A stretch of 64,000 nt of DNA, from the NCBI GenBank assembly GCA_024449915.1, contig JAMZAV010000094.1, positions 248,001 to 312,000 of the forward strand, given 5' to 3'. Positions 44,784 to 56,200 of this stretch are shown here, piece by piece. The DNA comes from Sweltsa coloradensis (Eukaryota > Arthropoda > Insecta > Plecoptera > Chloroperlidae). The notes beneath the pieces were generated by a model, which saw nothing but the letters and a program-made list of their open reading frames with translations, was not told where the DNA came from and ran no database searches. The translations under genes were made by a program, and so were the position numbers. The stretch's first letter is position 1; the number at the start of each line of letters is the position of its first letter.

Positions 44784-45015
44784 CTATACTGGCTCCATAA
44801 ACTTTCCAGACATCGTCAATGATCTCATTTCCTTACTTTTCGGAACAGCCTGACTCTTCATACGAAGTACCAGACTTCTTCGAACATGTTCAAACACGTT
44901 CTCCAAGTTTTGATTTGAGCACAATGTGTGGACAATTGAAATAAAAATTGGCCCGTGGTTGGGATGCTGATGCAGAATCACAGTTGTTGAAAAACACAAT
45001 TTGTATTCTGGCCCC
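44784..45015 (-). pseudogene. Possible terminal exon, faint caspase-like (C14) C-terminus
   Basis: The minus-strand open segment of about 77 codons includes YKLCFSTTVI, HGPIFISIVHTLCSN, LENVFEHVRRSL and a closing SQAV...SLTMSGKFMEP, then stops at 44784. The order (a strand, then G-x-IF, an 'xxVFxxVRxxL' helix, a Gln, and a final strand) is what the C-terminal part of caspase/paracaspase-fold domains looks like. The catalytic His and Cys would lie in earlier exons and are not in view. A GGGGCCAG acceptor-like site precedes it at about 45016. No other exon was found. The assignment rests on pattern only and could be wrong. Confidence 0.25.
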
Positions 45016-45017
45016 AA

Positions 45018-45297
45018 GATGAAAATTCAAGCAATGATGTTAACCTTAAATGCTAACATTGGGAAGAAATAAACATTTATTGTTTTGTAAGCATATTCGA
45101 AATGCCCTTGAAAATTATTGTTTTTGCACGTTCCCCCAAAAAGGAAACAATACATTTTTTTTTTATACATAAAGGCTAATCGTATAATAAACAACCATAC
45201 CAAGGTGTACTATACAAGCGTATTCATTTTTTGAAAATTTTACAGTCTACACACAAAACAACAAACACACAAAACACAACAAAACAACGTCACAACA

Positions 45298-45331
<34 letters not shown>

Positions 45332-47328
45332 AACACACACAAAAACGACGATTTGAAAATTGTGATTTATTAAGTTGCTACACTGTTGCCATACTGTTTG
45401 TGGTCAAAGAAAATAAAATGCTAAAAATTGATTTTAAATGAAACTTTGTAATAACCCGTTTTATTTAAAGTAAGGAAATAAATATCCGAATGTTATAATT
45501 AATGATATAAATAATTCAAATCAAAATGATTTCTTCCCAGACTTCTAAACACGAGTTTTTCATCTTTCCGACTTGCTGTGCAGGCACAGTATCGGACTAC
45601 ACGCTAAAGCATAACAGTCCACGCTACCCGCACGAAACTATGCTTGTGAATATTCATACCTAGGCTGCAGGGAGAATTCCACGAATGCAATTAGTGGTTC
45701 GTGTTTACCAATAACTTCGAAACATTGGTCTATGTCAAACTCGCTTACAATGTTATGTGGGTTGCAATCTGGCATGGAATGCGAAGAATTTGTTGTGAGC
45801 TTGGTCTCATAATATTAAAAGTCGTTTCCAACAAACCCAGCTACATGAACAAACTACGCCAGGATGTATTATGTATTGATGGTTCTATATAGACAGAAAT
45901 TAAAAAAGTGCCTCCACCGGAGATCCAAGGCACAAACACACACACATTGATATATATACATATGTATTAGTACTTTATATATAGATAGATAATAACTGTT
46001 AAAATATATTTATTTTATGAGTCTTTTAATGAATTGGTGCAAATGCAATGTGGCTTAACGATCAAACCAAGCATTCAGAAAAAACGATTACTAATACTAA
46101 AGACTAAAGGTCACAATAATTCACGACAGTCAAAAATATATTTTTTAAAGCGATGTAAGTATTTTAACAATCTTTTAAACAATTAGTAATGCTTTCACCC
46201 AGATTTGATTAATTAACTGTCCAAAATTTGCCTAAATAAAATGTGTGCTTATTTATAACTGCCAAAAATAATCATTATCTTAATTTAAGAGGCATTAACT
46301 TAATTGCGGTACTTTTTCATTCAGATTATGATGTCCTGTTTATTTCATACACACATTTGAAATGTACCAAAGTTTAACGGTGTGCATCACGCATGTATAT
46401 ATATAAATATTCTGGGATACGGATGTTGGTTCTCCAGTCGAACAAAACATGTGATTTACCATGTACGACACACTATAAATATTGCAATAAAGCAGTAGTC
46501 TTAGGCAATTATTATATATGATTGGTAGCCAATATATGATCGATGTCATATTTCCCCTAAACACTAAGTGTTTGTGGTGGTGTCGTATGAATCTGTACGC
46601 CAGATAGTTCCCGATTAACAAAAACGTATGTCGACCAGATAGTTTCCACACTGTAAGCGAATTAAAATTCATGCCAGACCACGAGCCACCTCGAATTAAT
46701 TAAATATAAATGGAACTTCACGTACGTAATTAAAGACGCGACAACGAAATGGTTAGAGAAGACGATGAGATTCGCCTCTAGTATGCTAGATAATTATCTA
46801 GCTCGTTGCGTACACCGCGCAGAGCCGAGCAGAAACGCGTTAACGTCGAGTAAAGAACGAACAATAACCAGACCCGTAATCATTAATTCGGATATCTGTG
46901 CTATGTCTCTTCTTTGTGATAAAAAGAAGTGGCATATTGTGTGAATTACGTTATGTAACGTAATATGATGATTTTTTTTATAGAGTACTTAGTACAAGCT
47001 CATTTTCAGACAAAAATTGACTCTTTTGAGATCAATAGTTCAAAAAAATCTAAACACAAAATTAACAAGATAAATAATTACATTGTATCATCGATGAAAC
47101 TAAATGCAAACGAAGACATGACCTCACTTACTAATATTATCTGTGTCAAGTTTGGGCTGTTTTCTGGCATGGTTTTCAACTTGCTAAATACTAAAGATAA
47201 TAATGCAGCTACAAATATACGGGAATGGAAATATTTTAAAAGAATGTGAGCCATTAAGAAATAGTCAAGTAAAATGATTTAGTAATTTTTCGCTCGAATA
47301 CCTCATTTAACAATTTTAAACGCGTTAT
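45018..47328. other. AT-rich intergenic DNA with a CA microsatellite
   Basis: (AC)n at 45300-45329 is flanked by imperfect CA-rich sequence (45248-45340). Open frames at 45701-45892, 46340-46672 and 46965-47249 are short, biased in composition and without domains. Confidence 0.5.
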
Positions 47329-47420
47329 AATAATATAATAAATGTAAAAATAAATTAAAAATAATAATAATATATAATAATATAATAAATGTAAAAATAA
47401 ATTAAAATAATATATTATAT
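47329..47420. repeat. AT-rich direct repeat, two copies of about 50 bp
   Basis: ATAATATAATAAATGTAAAA followed by ATAAATTAAAA occurs at about 47331 and again at about 47381. Confidence 0.75.
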
Positions 47421-47576
47421 ATTAAGTGTATACAATGTTTTGAATTCGTTGTGCGATACGCAAATCTTACATAATATTGTTGTTGGGTCACACTACATCA
47501 ATTGCACATAAATTGTTTCTTATATTTAATATGTATCGTACATTTTTAGTGCATCGCGTTAATGGAAGTGTATAAT

Positions 47577-48356
47577 ACTAGGAAAACGCTAAAGTCCCGC
47601 CGCGTTGATGGATGAGCTTTTTAAAGTTTTAAGTTTGCTTGAGATATCTTTACTTTTGCAAGTGCTTTGTTTTGCTGCCTACGCATTGTAGGTGAATGTT
47701 GTCAAGTTTCTTTTGTTTCTTGTCAATTGGTATTATTTACCGTAAAAAACTTATATTAAAAGCTTTATTTCTATGGATTCTGGCTAACTTTTTCAACTTT
47801 TTCTTTCAAAAGGTACTACATCACCATAACCTTAATGTCCATGTATAATATGAACGTTGAAGCCCCACCCGTTTGGTCAGAACTGGCCCAAATGGCACGA
47901 AAATATCGTACAAAAAAACAAAAATCTTATATTAAAAGCATTATTTCTATAGATTCTGGCTGGCTAGCTTTTTCAACTTTTCTTTCAAAATGTACTAAAT
48001 CACCATAACCTTAATGTCCATGTATAATATGAACGTTTTAGCTTCACCCGTTTGGTCAGAATTGGCCCAAATGGCACGAAAATATCGCCCAAAAAATCGA
48101 AAAAAATCGTAAAAGTACGATATTCATGAGAAATATTTCTTCGATTGTACCCAAAAACGTGGCAAGTCTAAGTTCAGAGATTTCGAAGGTCCTGTCAAAT
48201 TTTCATCCAGATCGCATATGCCGTTTGCCCGGTAGAGAGCGAACAAACAGACAGAAAAAAACAAAAAAACAAACAAACCAAAAAACAAACAAAAAACACC
48301 CGAGCTAAATTTTTTGGGGGGTCGGTGAAATTGAAGTCTTCGCTTCGCTCATCCAA
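47577..48356 (+). mobile_element. Family a foldback, left arm of second inverted pair
   Basis: ACTAGGAAAACGCTAAAGTC to CTTCGCTTCGCTCATCCAA, with two internal repeat units (about 47745-47925 and 47930-48105). The right arm follows after a 182-bp spacer. Confidence 0.85.
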
Positions 48357-48538
48357 AAAACACACGTACCGTACCTGAATTATTGCACGCTTAAAGCATT
48401 TATTGCGTAAATGCAGATTCATTAAACTAATTGCACGCCACTAGAATTTAACGTGTAGGTCGAAATAATGTTAGTAGAACCATGCCCAAGTCTAGTGTTC
48501 CATCATTTAATTTAAACATATAAAATTCTATTCTTTAA

Positions 48539-49320
48539 TTGGATGAGCGAAGCGAAGACTTCAATTTCACCGACCCCCCAAAAAATTTAGCTCGGGTGTT
48601 TTTTTTGTTTTTTTTTTGTTTGTTTTTTCGTTTTTCTGTCTGTTTGTTCGCTCTCTACCGGGCAAACGGCATATACGATCTTGATGAAAATTTGACAGGA
48701 CCTTCGAAATCTCTGAACTTAGACTTGCTACGTTTTTGGGTACAATCGAAGAAATATTTCTCATGAATATCGTACTTTTACGATTTTTTTTCGATTTTTA
48801 GTGCGATATTTCCGTGACATTTGGGCCGATTCTGACCAAACGGGTGGGGCTACAACGTTCATATTTCACATGCACATTAAGGTTATGGTGATGTAATACA
48901 TTTTGAAAGAAAAAGTTGAAAAAGTTAGCCAGAATCTATAGAAATAAAGCTTTTAATATATGATTTTTGGTTTTTTGTACGATATTTTCGTGCCATTTGG
49001 GACAATTCTGACCAAACGGGTGGGGCTACAACGTTCATATTATACATGGACATTAAGGTTATGGTGATCAAAGTACCCTTTGAAAGAAAAAGTTGAAAAA
49101 GTTAGCCAGAATCCATAGGAATAAAGTTTTTAATTTTAAAATTTTTTTACGGTAAATAAAACCAATTGACCCAAAAAACAAAAAAAAAAACTTGACAACA
49201 TTTACCTACAAGGGGTAGGCACAAAAAAAAAAAGGGACTTGCAAAAGTTTAAAAATATCGCACGAAACTAAAAACTTTAAAAAGTAAACAAACAAGCGGC
49301 GGGACTTTAGCGTTTTCCTG
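48539..49320 (-). mobile_element. Family a foldback, right arm of second inverted pair
   Basis: TTGGATGAGCGAAGCGAAG to GCGTTTTCCTG (expected CCTAG), with two internal units. TATAA occurs just outside both ends of the pair (about 47571 and 49322). The last about 190 bp is visibly degraded by homopolymer-type changes that the clean copies lack. Confidence 0.8.
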
Positions 49321-49448
49321 TTATAAAGGAATTTAAAAATTGCGCCCAAAAAATTTTGTCTCGTTATTACAATTTTACATTTTAAATTTTTTGAGAGTTT
49401 GGGGGGGGCGGGGGTTTAAGTGGGATACCGTTTTCGTCTCACGGTTTA
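49321..49448 (+). repeat. Isolated satellite monomer before the array
   Basis: Degenerate but readable: GTCTCGTTATTACAAT, then GGGTTTAAGTGGGATACCG and CGTCTCACGG. It breaks off where the family-a copy at 49449 begins and resumes at 50240 at the matching monomer position. Confidence 0.65.
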
Positions 49449-50239
49449 TTGGATGAGCGAAGCGAAAACTTTAAAATTTTACCGACCCCCCCAAAAAAAA
49501 AAGTCGGGTGTTTTTTTTTTTTTTTTTTTTTTGGTTTTTTTCCCTCGTTTGTTCGCTCTTTTACGGGCAAAAAGGGATATGCGATCTGGGTGAAAAAAAG
49601 ACAAGGGCCCCTTTGTTTTTTCTGAACTTAGACTTGCTACATTTTTGGGTCCAAACGAAGAAATATTTCTCATGAATAAACGTACTTTTTCGATTTTTTT
49701 TGATTTTTAGTTCCCCCCCCATATTTTTGTGCCCTTTGGGCCAATTCTGACCAAAAGGGGGGGGTACAAGTTCATATTTTACATGGGGCATTAAGGTAAT
49801 GGGGATGTATTTCTTTCTAAAAAAAAAAAAATAAAAAAGTTAGCCAGAAACGAGAGAAAAAAAAACTTTTAAATAAGTTTTTGACTTTTTTTGCGATATT
49901 TTCGTGCCAAATTTTGGGGCCAATTTTGGGCCCAAAAAGGGGGGGGCTACAAAGTTCATATTATACATGGACTTAAGGTTATTGGGTTTTGTAGTACCTT
50001 TTGAAAAAAAAAAGTGGAAAAAATTTTTCCCGAATCCATAGAAATAAAGCTTTTAAAACAAGTTTTTTTCGGGGAAAAAATACCAAATTTACAAGAAACA
50101 AAAAAAACTTTAAACATTCACCTTCGTATGCGTAGGCAGCAAAAAAAAGCCTTGCAAAAGTAAAAAATACCCCCGCCAAAAATAAAACCTTTAAAAAGCT
50201 CACCATCAACGCCCGGGGGGGACTTTAGCGTTTCCTAGT
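49449..50239 (-). mobile_element. Family a arm inserted within the satellite
   Basis: TTGGATGAGCGAAGCGAAAA to GCGTTTCCTAGT with recognisable internal units, but heavily corrupted sequence. Satellite on both sides shows that it inserted into the array just after the CACGG of one monomer. Confidence 0.75.
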
Positions 50240-53200
50240 TTTGTTTAAAAAATAAAAACTTTTTGGGCGTTAAAATTTCGTAATAAACAATACATAAAAA
50301 ATTTAAAACTTAGGGTTTGGTGGAGGTGCCTGGTTTAAGGGGGGATACCGCTCTCGTTACCCCCCCCCGGGGAGTTTGTCTTAATAATATAACTTTAGGA
50401 CGTTTAAATTCGTAATAACAATACGATAAATAATTAATATTAGGTTAGGTGGAAAGGGCCTGGTTTAAGTGGGGTACCGCTCTCGTCCACGGTTTAGTTT
50501 TGTCTTAAAATATAAATTTTTTGACGGGGGAAATCTCGTAATAACAAAACGATAAATAATTTAAAACTTAGGTTAGGTGGAGGTGCCCGGGGTTTAAGTG
50601 GGGTACCCCTCTCTTTCACGGGAAAATTAGTCTTAATAATATAACTTTTTTGGGCGTTTTAAACTGTAATAAAAATCATAAATAAAAAATATAGGTTTTG
50701 GGGGAGGAGGCCCCGGGGTTTAAAGTGCCCTACCGCCTGAATTTCTCACGGTGAGTTAGTCTTAATAATATAAATTTTAGGGCGTTAAATCTCGTAATAA
50801 CAATAGATAAATTTAAAAACTTAGGGTTTGGTGGGGTGGCCCCGGTTGAAGTTGGGGTTTTCCGCTTTTTTTGTCTCACGGTGAGTTAGTCTTAATAATA
50901 TAACTTTTTGACGTTTTAAATCTGTAAAACAATACCCATTTAAAAAAATTTAAAACTTAGGTTTTGGGGGGAGGTGCCGGGGTTTAAGTGGGAACCGCTC
51001 CGGGCCCCCACGGTGGGGTTAGTTTAATAATATAACTTTTAGCCCTTAAGTCTCGTAAAAACAATACGATAAATAATTAAAAACTTTTGGTTTTGGGGGA
51101 GGGGCCGGGGTTTAAGTGGGATAAACCCCTCTCGTTTTCACCCGGGGATTTGTCTTAATTTAAAAAACTTTTAGAGTTAAGTCTCGTAATAACAATAAGA
51201 TAAAAAAATAATACTTAGTTTGGTGGGGGGGGGGGGTTTCCGGGTTTTAAAGTGAGATACCGCTCTAGACTTTCTCACGGTGAGTTTGTCTTAATAATAT
51301 AACTACTAGACGTTTAAATCTCGTAAAAAACAATACGATAAATAATTAAATTAGGTTTTTGGGGGAGGTTTCCGGGTGAAGGGGGTACCGCTCTCGTCTC
51401 ACGGGGAGTAGTCTTAAAAATATAAAAATTTTAGACGTTAAGTCTCGTAATAAAAAATTTCGAAAAAATAATTTAAAACTTAGGTTAGGTGGAAAGGTTT
51501 CCGGGGTTGAAGGGGATTTTCCCCCCCCTGTCTCACGGTGAGTTAGTCTTAATAAAATAATTTTAGGGGGGGGCCCTTAAATCTCGTAATAACAATACGA
51601 TAAATAATTTAAAACTTAGGGGTTTTGGGGGAGGTTTCCTGGGTTTAAGTGGGGTACCGCCCCTCGTTTTCCGGGGGGAGGTTTTGTCTTAAAATTAACT
51701 TTTAGCGTTAAAATCTCGTAATAACAATACGATAAATAATTAAAATTAGGTTTGGGGGGAGGGGCCGGGTGAAGTGGGGGGTACCCCTCTGTCTCACGGT
51801 GAGGTTTGCCCCCAAAAATTTTAAACCCCCCCCTTTTTGACGTTAAGTCTCGTAAAACAATACGAAAAAATAATTAAAACTTAGGTTTGGGGAGGGGGCC
51901 GGGGGGTTTAAGTGGGATACCCCCTTGTCTCACGGTGAGTTAGTCTTTAAAAATAACTTTTTGACGTTAAGTCTCGTTAATAAAATACGATAAATAATTT
52001 AAAACTTAGGTTAGGGGGAGGTGCCTGGTTTAAGGGGATTTCCGCTTCGTCTCAAAGGTGAGGTTTGTCCTTAATAATTTAACTTTTGGGCGTTAAAATC
52101 TGTAATAAACCAAAAGATAAATAATTTAATACTTTTAGGTTTTGGTGGGGGTGCCGGGTTGAAGGGGATACCCCTCTCGTCTCCCCGGGAGTTAGTCTTT
52201 TAAAAATATAACTTTTAGACGTTAAGTCTTTGTTTAAAAACAAAACGATACATAATTTAAAACTTTGGTTTGGTGGAGGGGGGCCGGGTTTAAGTGGGGT
52301 ACCCCCTCTGTCTCACGGTGAGGGTTTGGGCTTAATATATAACTTTTTGGGGTTAAGTCCGTAATAAAAAATACGATACATAATTTAAAACTTTGTTTTG
52401 GGGGAGGTTTTCCGGGGTTGAAGTGGACACCCCTCTGTTTTCACGGTGAGTTAGTCTTTTAAAAAATATAAATTTTTGACGTTAAGTCTCGTAAATAACA
52501 ATACGATACATAATTAATACTTAGGTTTGGTGGATTTTGGCCCGGGGGTTTAAAGGGGGGATACCGCTCTCGCTTTACGGTGAGTTAGTTTTTAATATAA
52601 CTTTAGACGTTAAAATCTCGTAAAAAACAATACGAAAATAATTAATACTTTGGGTTTTGGGGGAGGTGCCGGGGTTGAAGTGGGATACCGCTCTCGTTTT
52701 CACGGGAGTTAGGCTTTAATTTAATTTTAACTTTTAGACGTTAAGTTCCGTAATAACAATACGATACAAATTAATATTAGGTTTTGGTGGAGGGCCGGGG
52801 TTGAAGTGGGACCCCCGCTCTCGTCTCCCGGTGAGTTTGTTTTTAATAAAAAACTTTTTGGGCGTTAAGTCTCGTTTAAAAACAATACGATACAAAATTT
52901 AATTTCTTTTGGTTTTGGGGGATGTGCCGGGTTTAAGGGGGGTACCGCTTCGCTCACGGTGAGTTTTGTCTAAAAATAAACTTTTAGACGTTAAGTCTCG
53001 TAAAAACAAACGATAAATAAAAAAAAACTTAGTTTGGGGGAAAGGGGCCCGGGTTTTTAAGTGGGGATACCCTCCCCGGTCCCCCCGGTGGAGTTAGTCT
53101 TAATAATATAAAAATTTAAGGGCGTTAAGTCTTGTAATTTAACCCCCAAAAACGATAAAAAAATTAAATATTAGGTTAGGTGGAGGTGCCTGGGGGAAGT

Positions 53201-56200
53201 GGGATACCCTCCCCCCCCGTTTTTCACGGGAGTTGTCTTTAAAAATATAAATTTTAGGGCGTTATGTCTCTAAAACAATACGAAAATTTAATTAAAACTT
53301 AAATTAGGTGGAGGTGCCGGGGGGAAGGGGATACCCCTCTCGTCTCACCCGGGGGTTTGTCTTAATAATTTTAACTTTTAGAAAGTTTTAAATCTCTAAT
53401 TAACAATACGAAAAATAATTAAAAACCCCTTGGTTAGGGGGATTTTGCCCGGGGTTTAAGGGGGGATACCGCTCCCCGTCTCACGGGAGTTAAATCTTTT
53501 AAAAATATAAAATTTTTTGGGCGTTTTAAATCTCGTAATAAAAAATTTCGATAAAAAATTTAAAACTTAGGTTGGTTTTGGGGGTGCCCGGGGGGAAAAT
53601 GGGATACCCCTTGTCTCACGGGGAGTTAGTCTTAAAAATATAATTTTAGGGCGTTAAAATTCGTTTAAAAAACAATAAAGATTTAAAAAATTTTACTTTT
53701 TGGGTTTGGGGAAGGTGCCAGGTTGAAGTGGGATTTCCCCTCTCGTCCCCAGCGGGTTTTGTCTTAAAATATAACTTTTTGACGTTAAGTCTCGTAATAA
53801 AAATACGATAAATAATTTAAAACTTTTGGTTTGGGGGAGGTTTCCCGGGGTTGGGAAATGGGGTTACCCCTCTCGTCCAGGTGAGTTAGTCTTAAAAAAT
53901 ATAAATTTTTGACGTTAAGTTCCCTAAAACAATACGATAAATTAAAATTAAAAACTTTGGTTGGTGGGGGGGCCCGGGTTTGAAGGGGGGATACCCGCTC
54001 TCGTCTACCGGGGGAGTTAAACTTAATAATATAAAATTTTTTGACGTTTTTGTCACGTAATAAAAAACGAAATTAAAACTTAGGTTTGGTGGAGGTTTGG
54101 GGTTTAAGTGGGATCCGCTTTTTGTCTCACGGTGAGTTAGTTTTTAAAAATATAACTTTAGACGTTAAGTCTCGTAATAACAAAGAAGGAAAAAAATTAA
54201 ACTTAGGGAAAGGTTTGGGGGGCCGGGTTTTAAGTGGGATACCGCTCTCGGGCTCACGGTGAGTTAGTCTTAATAATATAAACTTTTTTGGACGTTTAAA
54301 TCTCGTAATAACAATACGGAAAAAATAAATTTAAAACTTAGGTTAGGTGGAAAGGGGCCGGGTTTTTAAGGGGATAACCCCTTTTCGTCTCACGGGAGTT
54401 TGTTTAAAAAATATAACTTTAGACGTTAAGTCTCCCTTTAAAAACAAAACGAAAAATAAATTTTAAAAAACTTAGGTTAGTGGAGGTGCCGGGGTTGAAT
54501 GGGATTTCCGCTCTAGCTCACGGGGGTTAGTCTTAAAATATAACCCTTTTTGGGCGTTAAGTCTCGTAATAAAAATACGTAAATAATTAATAATAAAGGT
54601 TTGGTGGAGGTGCCTGGTTTAAGGAGATACCGCTTTTCGTCTCACGGGGAGTTTGTCTTAATAATATAAAATTTTTGAGGAAGCTGTAATAACAATACGA
54701 TAAATAATTTAAAACTTAGGTTAGGTGGAGGGCCGGGGTTGAAGGGGTACCCCTCTCGTTTTAAAGGTGAGTTAGTCTTAATAATATAAAATTTTTGAGT
54801 TAAGTCTCGTAAAACAATTTCGATAAATAATTAATACTAAGGTTGGGGGGAGGGTTTCCCGGGGTTTAAGGGGGAACCCCTCCCCTTTTCACGGTGAGTT
54901 AGTCTTTAAAAATATTTAAATTTTAGACGTTAAAATTTTGTTTAAAAACAATTTCGATAAATAATTAATACTTAGGTTAGGTGGGTGTGCCGGGTTGGGA
55001 AATGGGGTTTCCGCTCTCGTTTCACGGGGAGTTAGTCTTAATAAAAATTTTAGACGTTAAGTTTTTTAATAAAAAACGATAAATAATTTAAAACTTTGGT
55101 TAGGGGTGGAGGTGCCGGGTTGAAGTGGGATATCCCCTCTTTTCCCCCCCCGGGGGAGAGTCTTTAAAAATATAACTTTTAGCGTTAAGGGCTCGGTTTA
55201 AAAACCCAATTTTCGATAAAATTTAATTTCCCAGGTTAGGTGGGTGTGCCGGGTTGGAAAAATTTTAGATACCGCTTCGTCCCCACGGTGAGTTTGTCCC
55301 TTTTAATATAACTTTTAGACGTTAAGTCTCGTAATAACAATTTCGTAAATAATTAATACTAAGGTTAGGGGTTTTTGGGGGTGGGCCGGGGTTTAAGGGG
55401 ACCACGGGTCTTTGTTTACGGTGAGTTAGTCTTTAAAAATATAAAATACTTTGGGCGTTATTTTCGTAAAAACAATACGATAAATAAATTTAAAAATAAG
55501 GTTAGGTGGAGGTGCCCGGGTTTAAGTGGGACACCGGCTCTCGATTTTTACGGTGAGTTATTCTTAATAATATAAATAATAGACGTTATGCTCGTAATAA
55601 CAATACGATTTAAAAAATTAATACTAAGGTTTGGTGGGGTGCCGGGTTTAAGGGGGACCCGGGTCTCGACTCACGGTGAGTTAGTCTAAAAATATAAAAT
55701 TTTTGACGGGAAGGGCTTTTTAATAACAATACGATAAATAAAAAAATTAAAATTTAACCCCTTAAGGGGTTTGGTGGAGGGGCCGGGGGTGAAGTGGGGT
55801 ACCCCCCGACCACGGTGAGTTTGTCAATAAATAAACTTTTAGGGCGTTTAAATCACGTTTAAAAACAATACGATAAAAAAATTTTACTTTGGTTTGGGGA
55901 GGTGCCGGGTTTTAAGTGGGGGTTTCCGCTCTGTTTCACGGTGGAGGGTTTGTTTAATAATATAACTTTTTTTGACGGGTTAAAATCACGTTTAAAAAAA
56001 TACGATAAAAAAAATTAATACTTGGGTTTGGTGGAGGTTTCCGGGTTTTAAAATGGGATACCCCCTCTCGTCCACGGTGAGTAGTTTTTAATAATATAAC
56101 TTTTTGACGTTAAGTCTCGTAATAACAATACTATAAATAATTAAAAACTTGGTTAGGTGGAGGGGGGCCGGGGTTTAAGTGGGATACCGCTCTCGACTCA

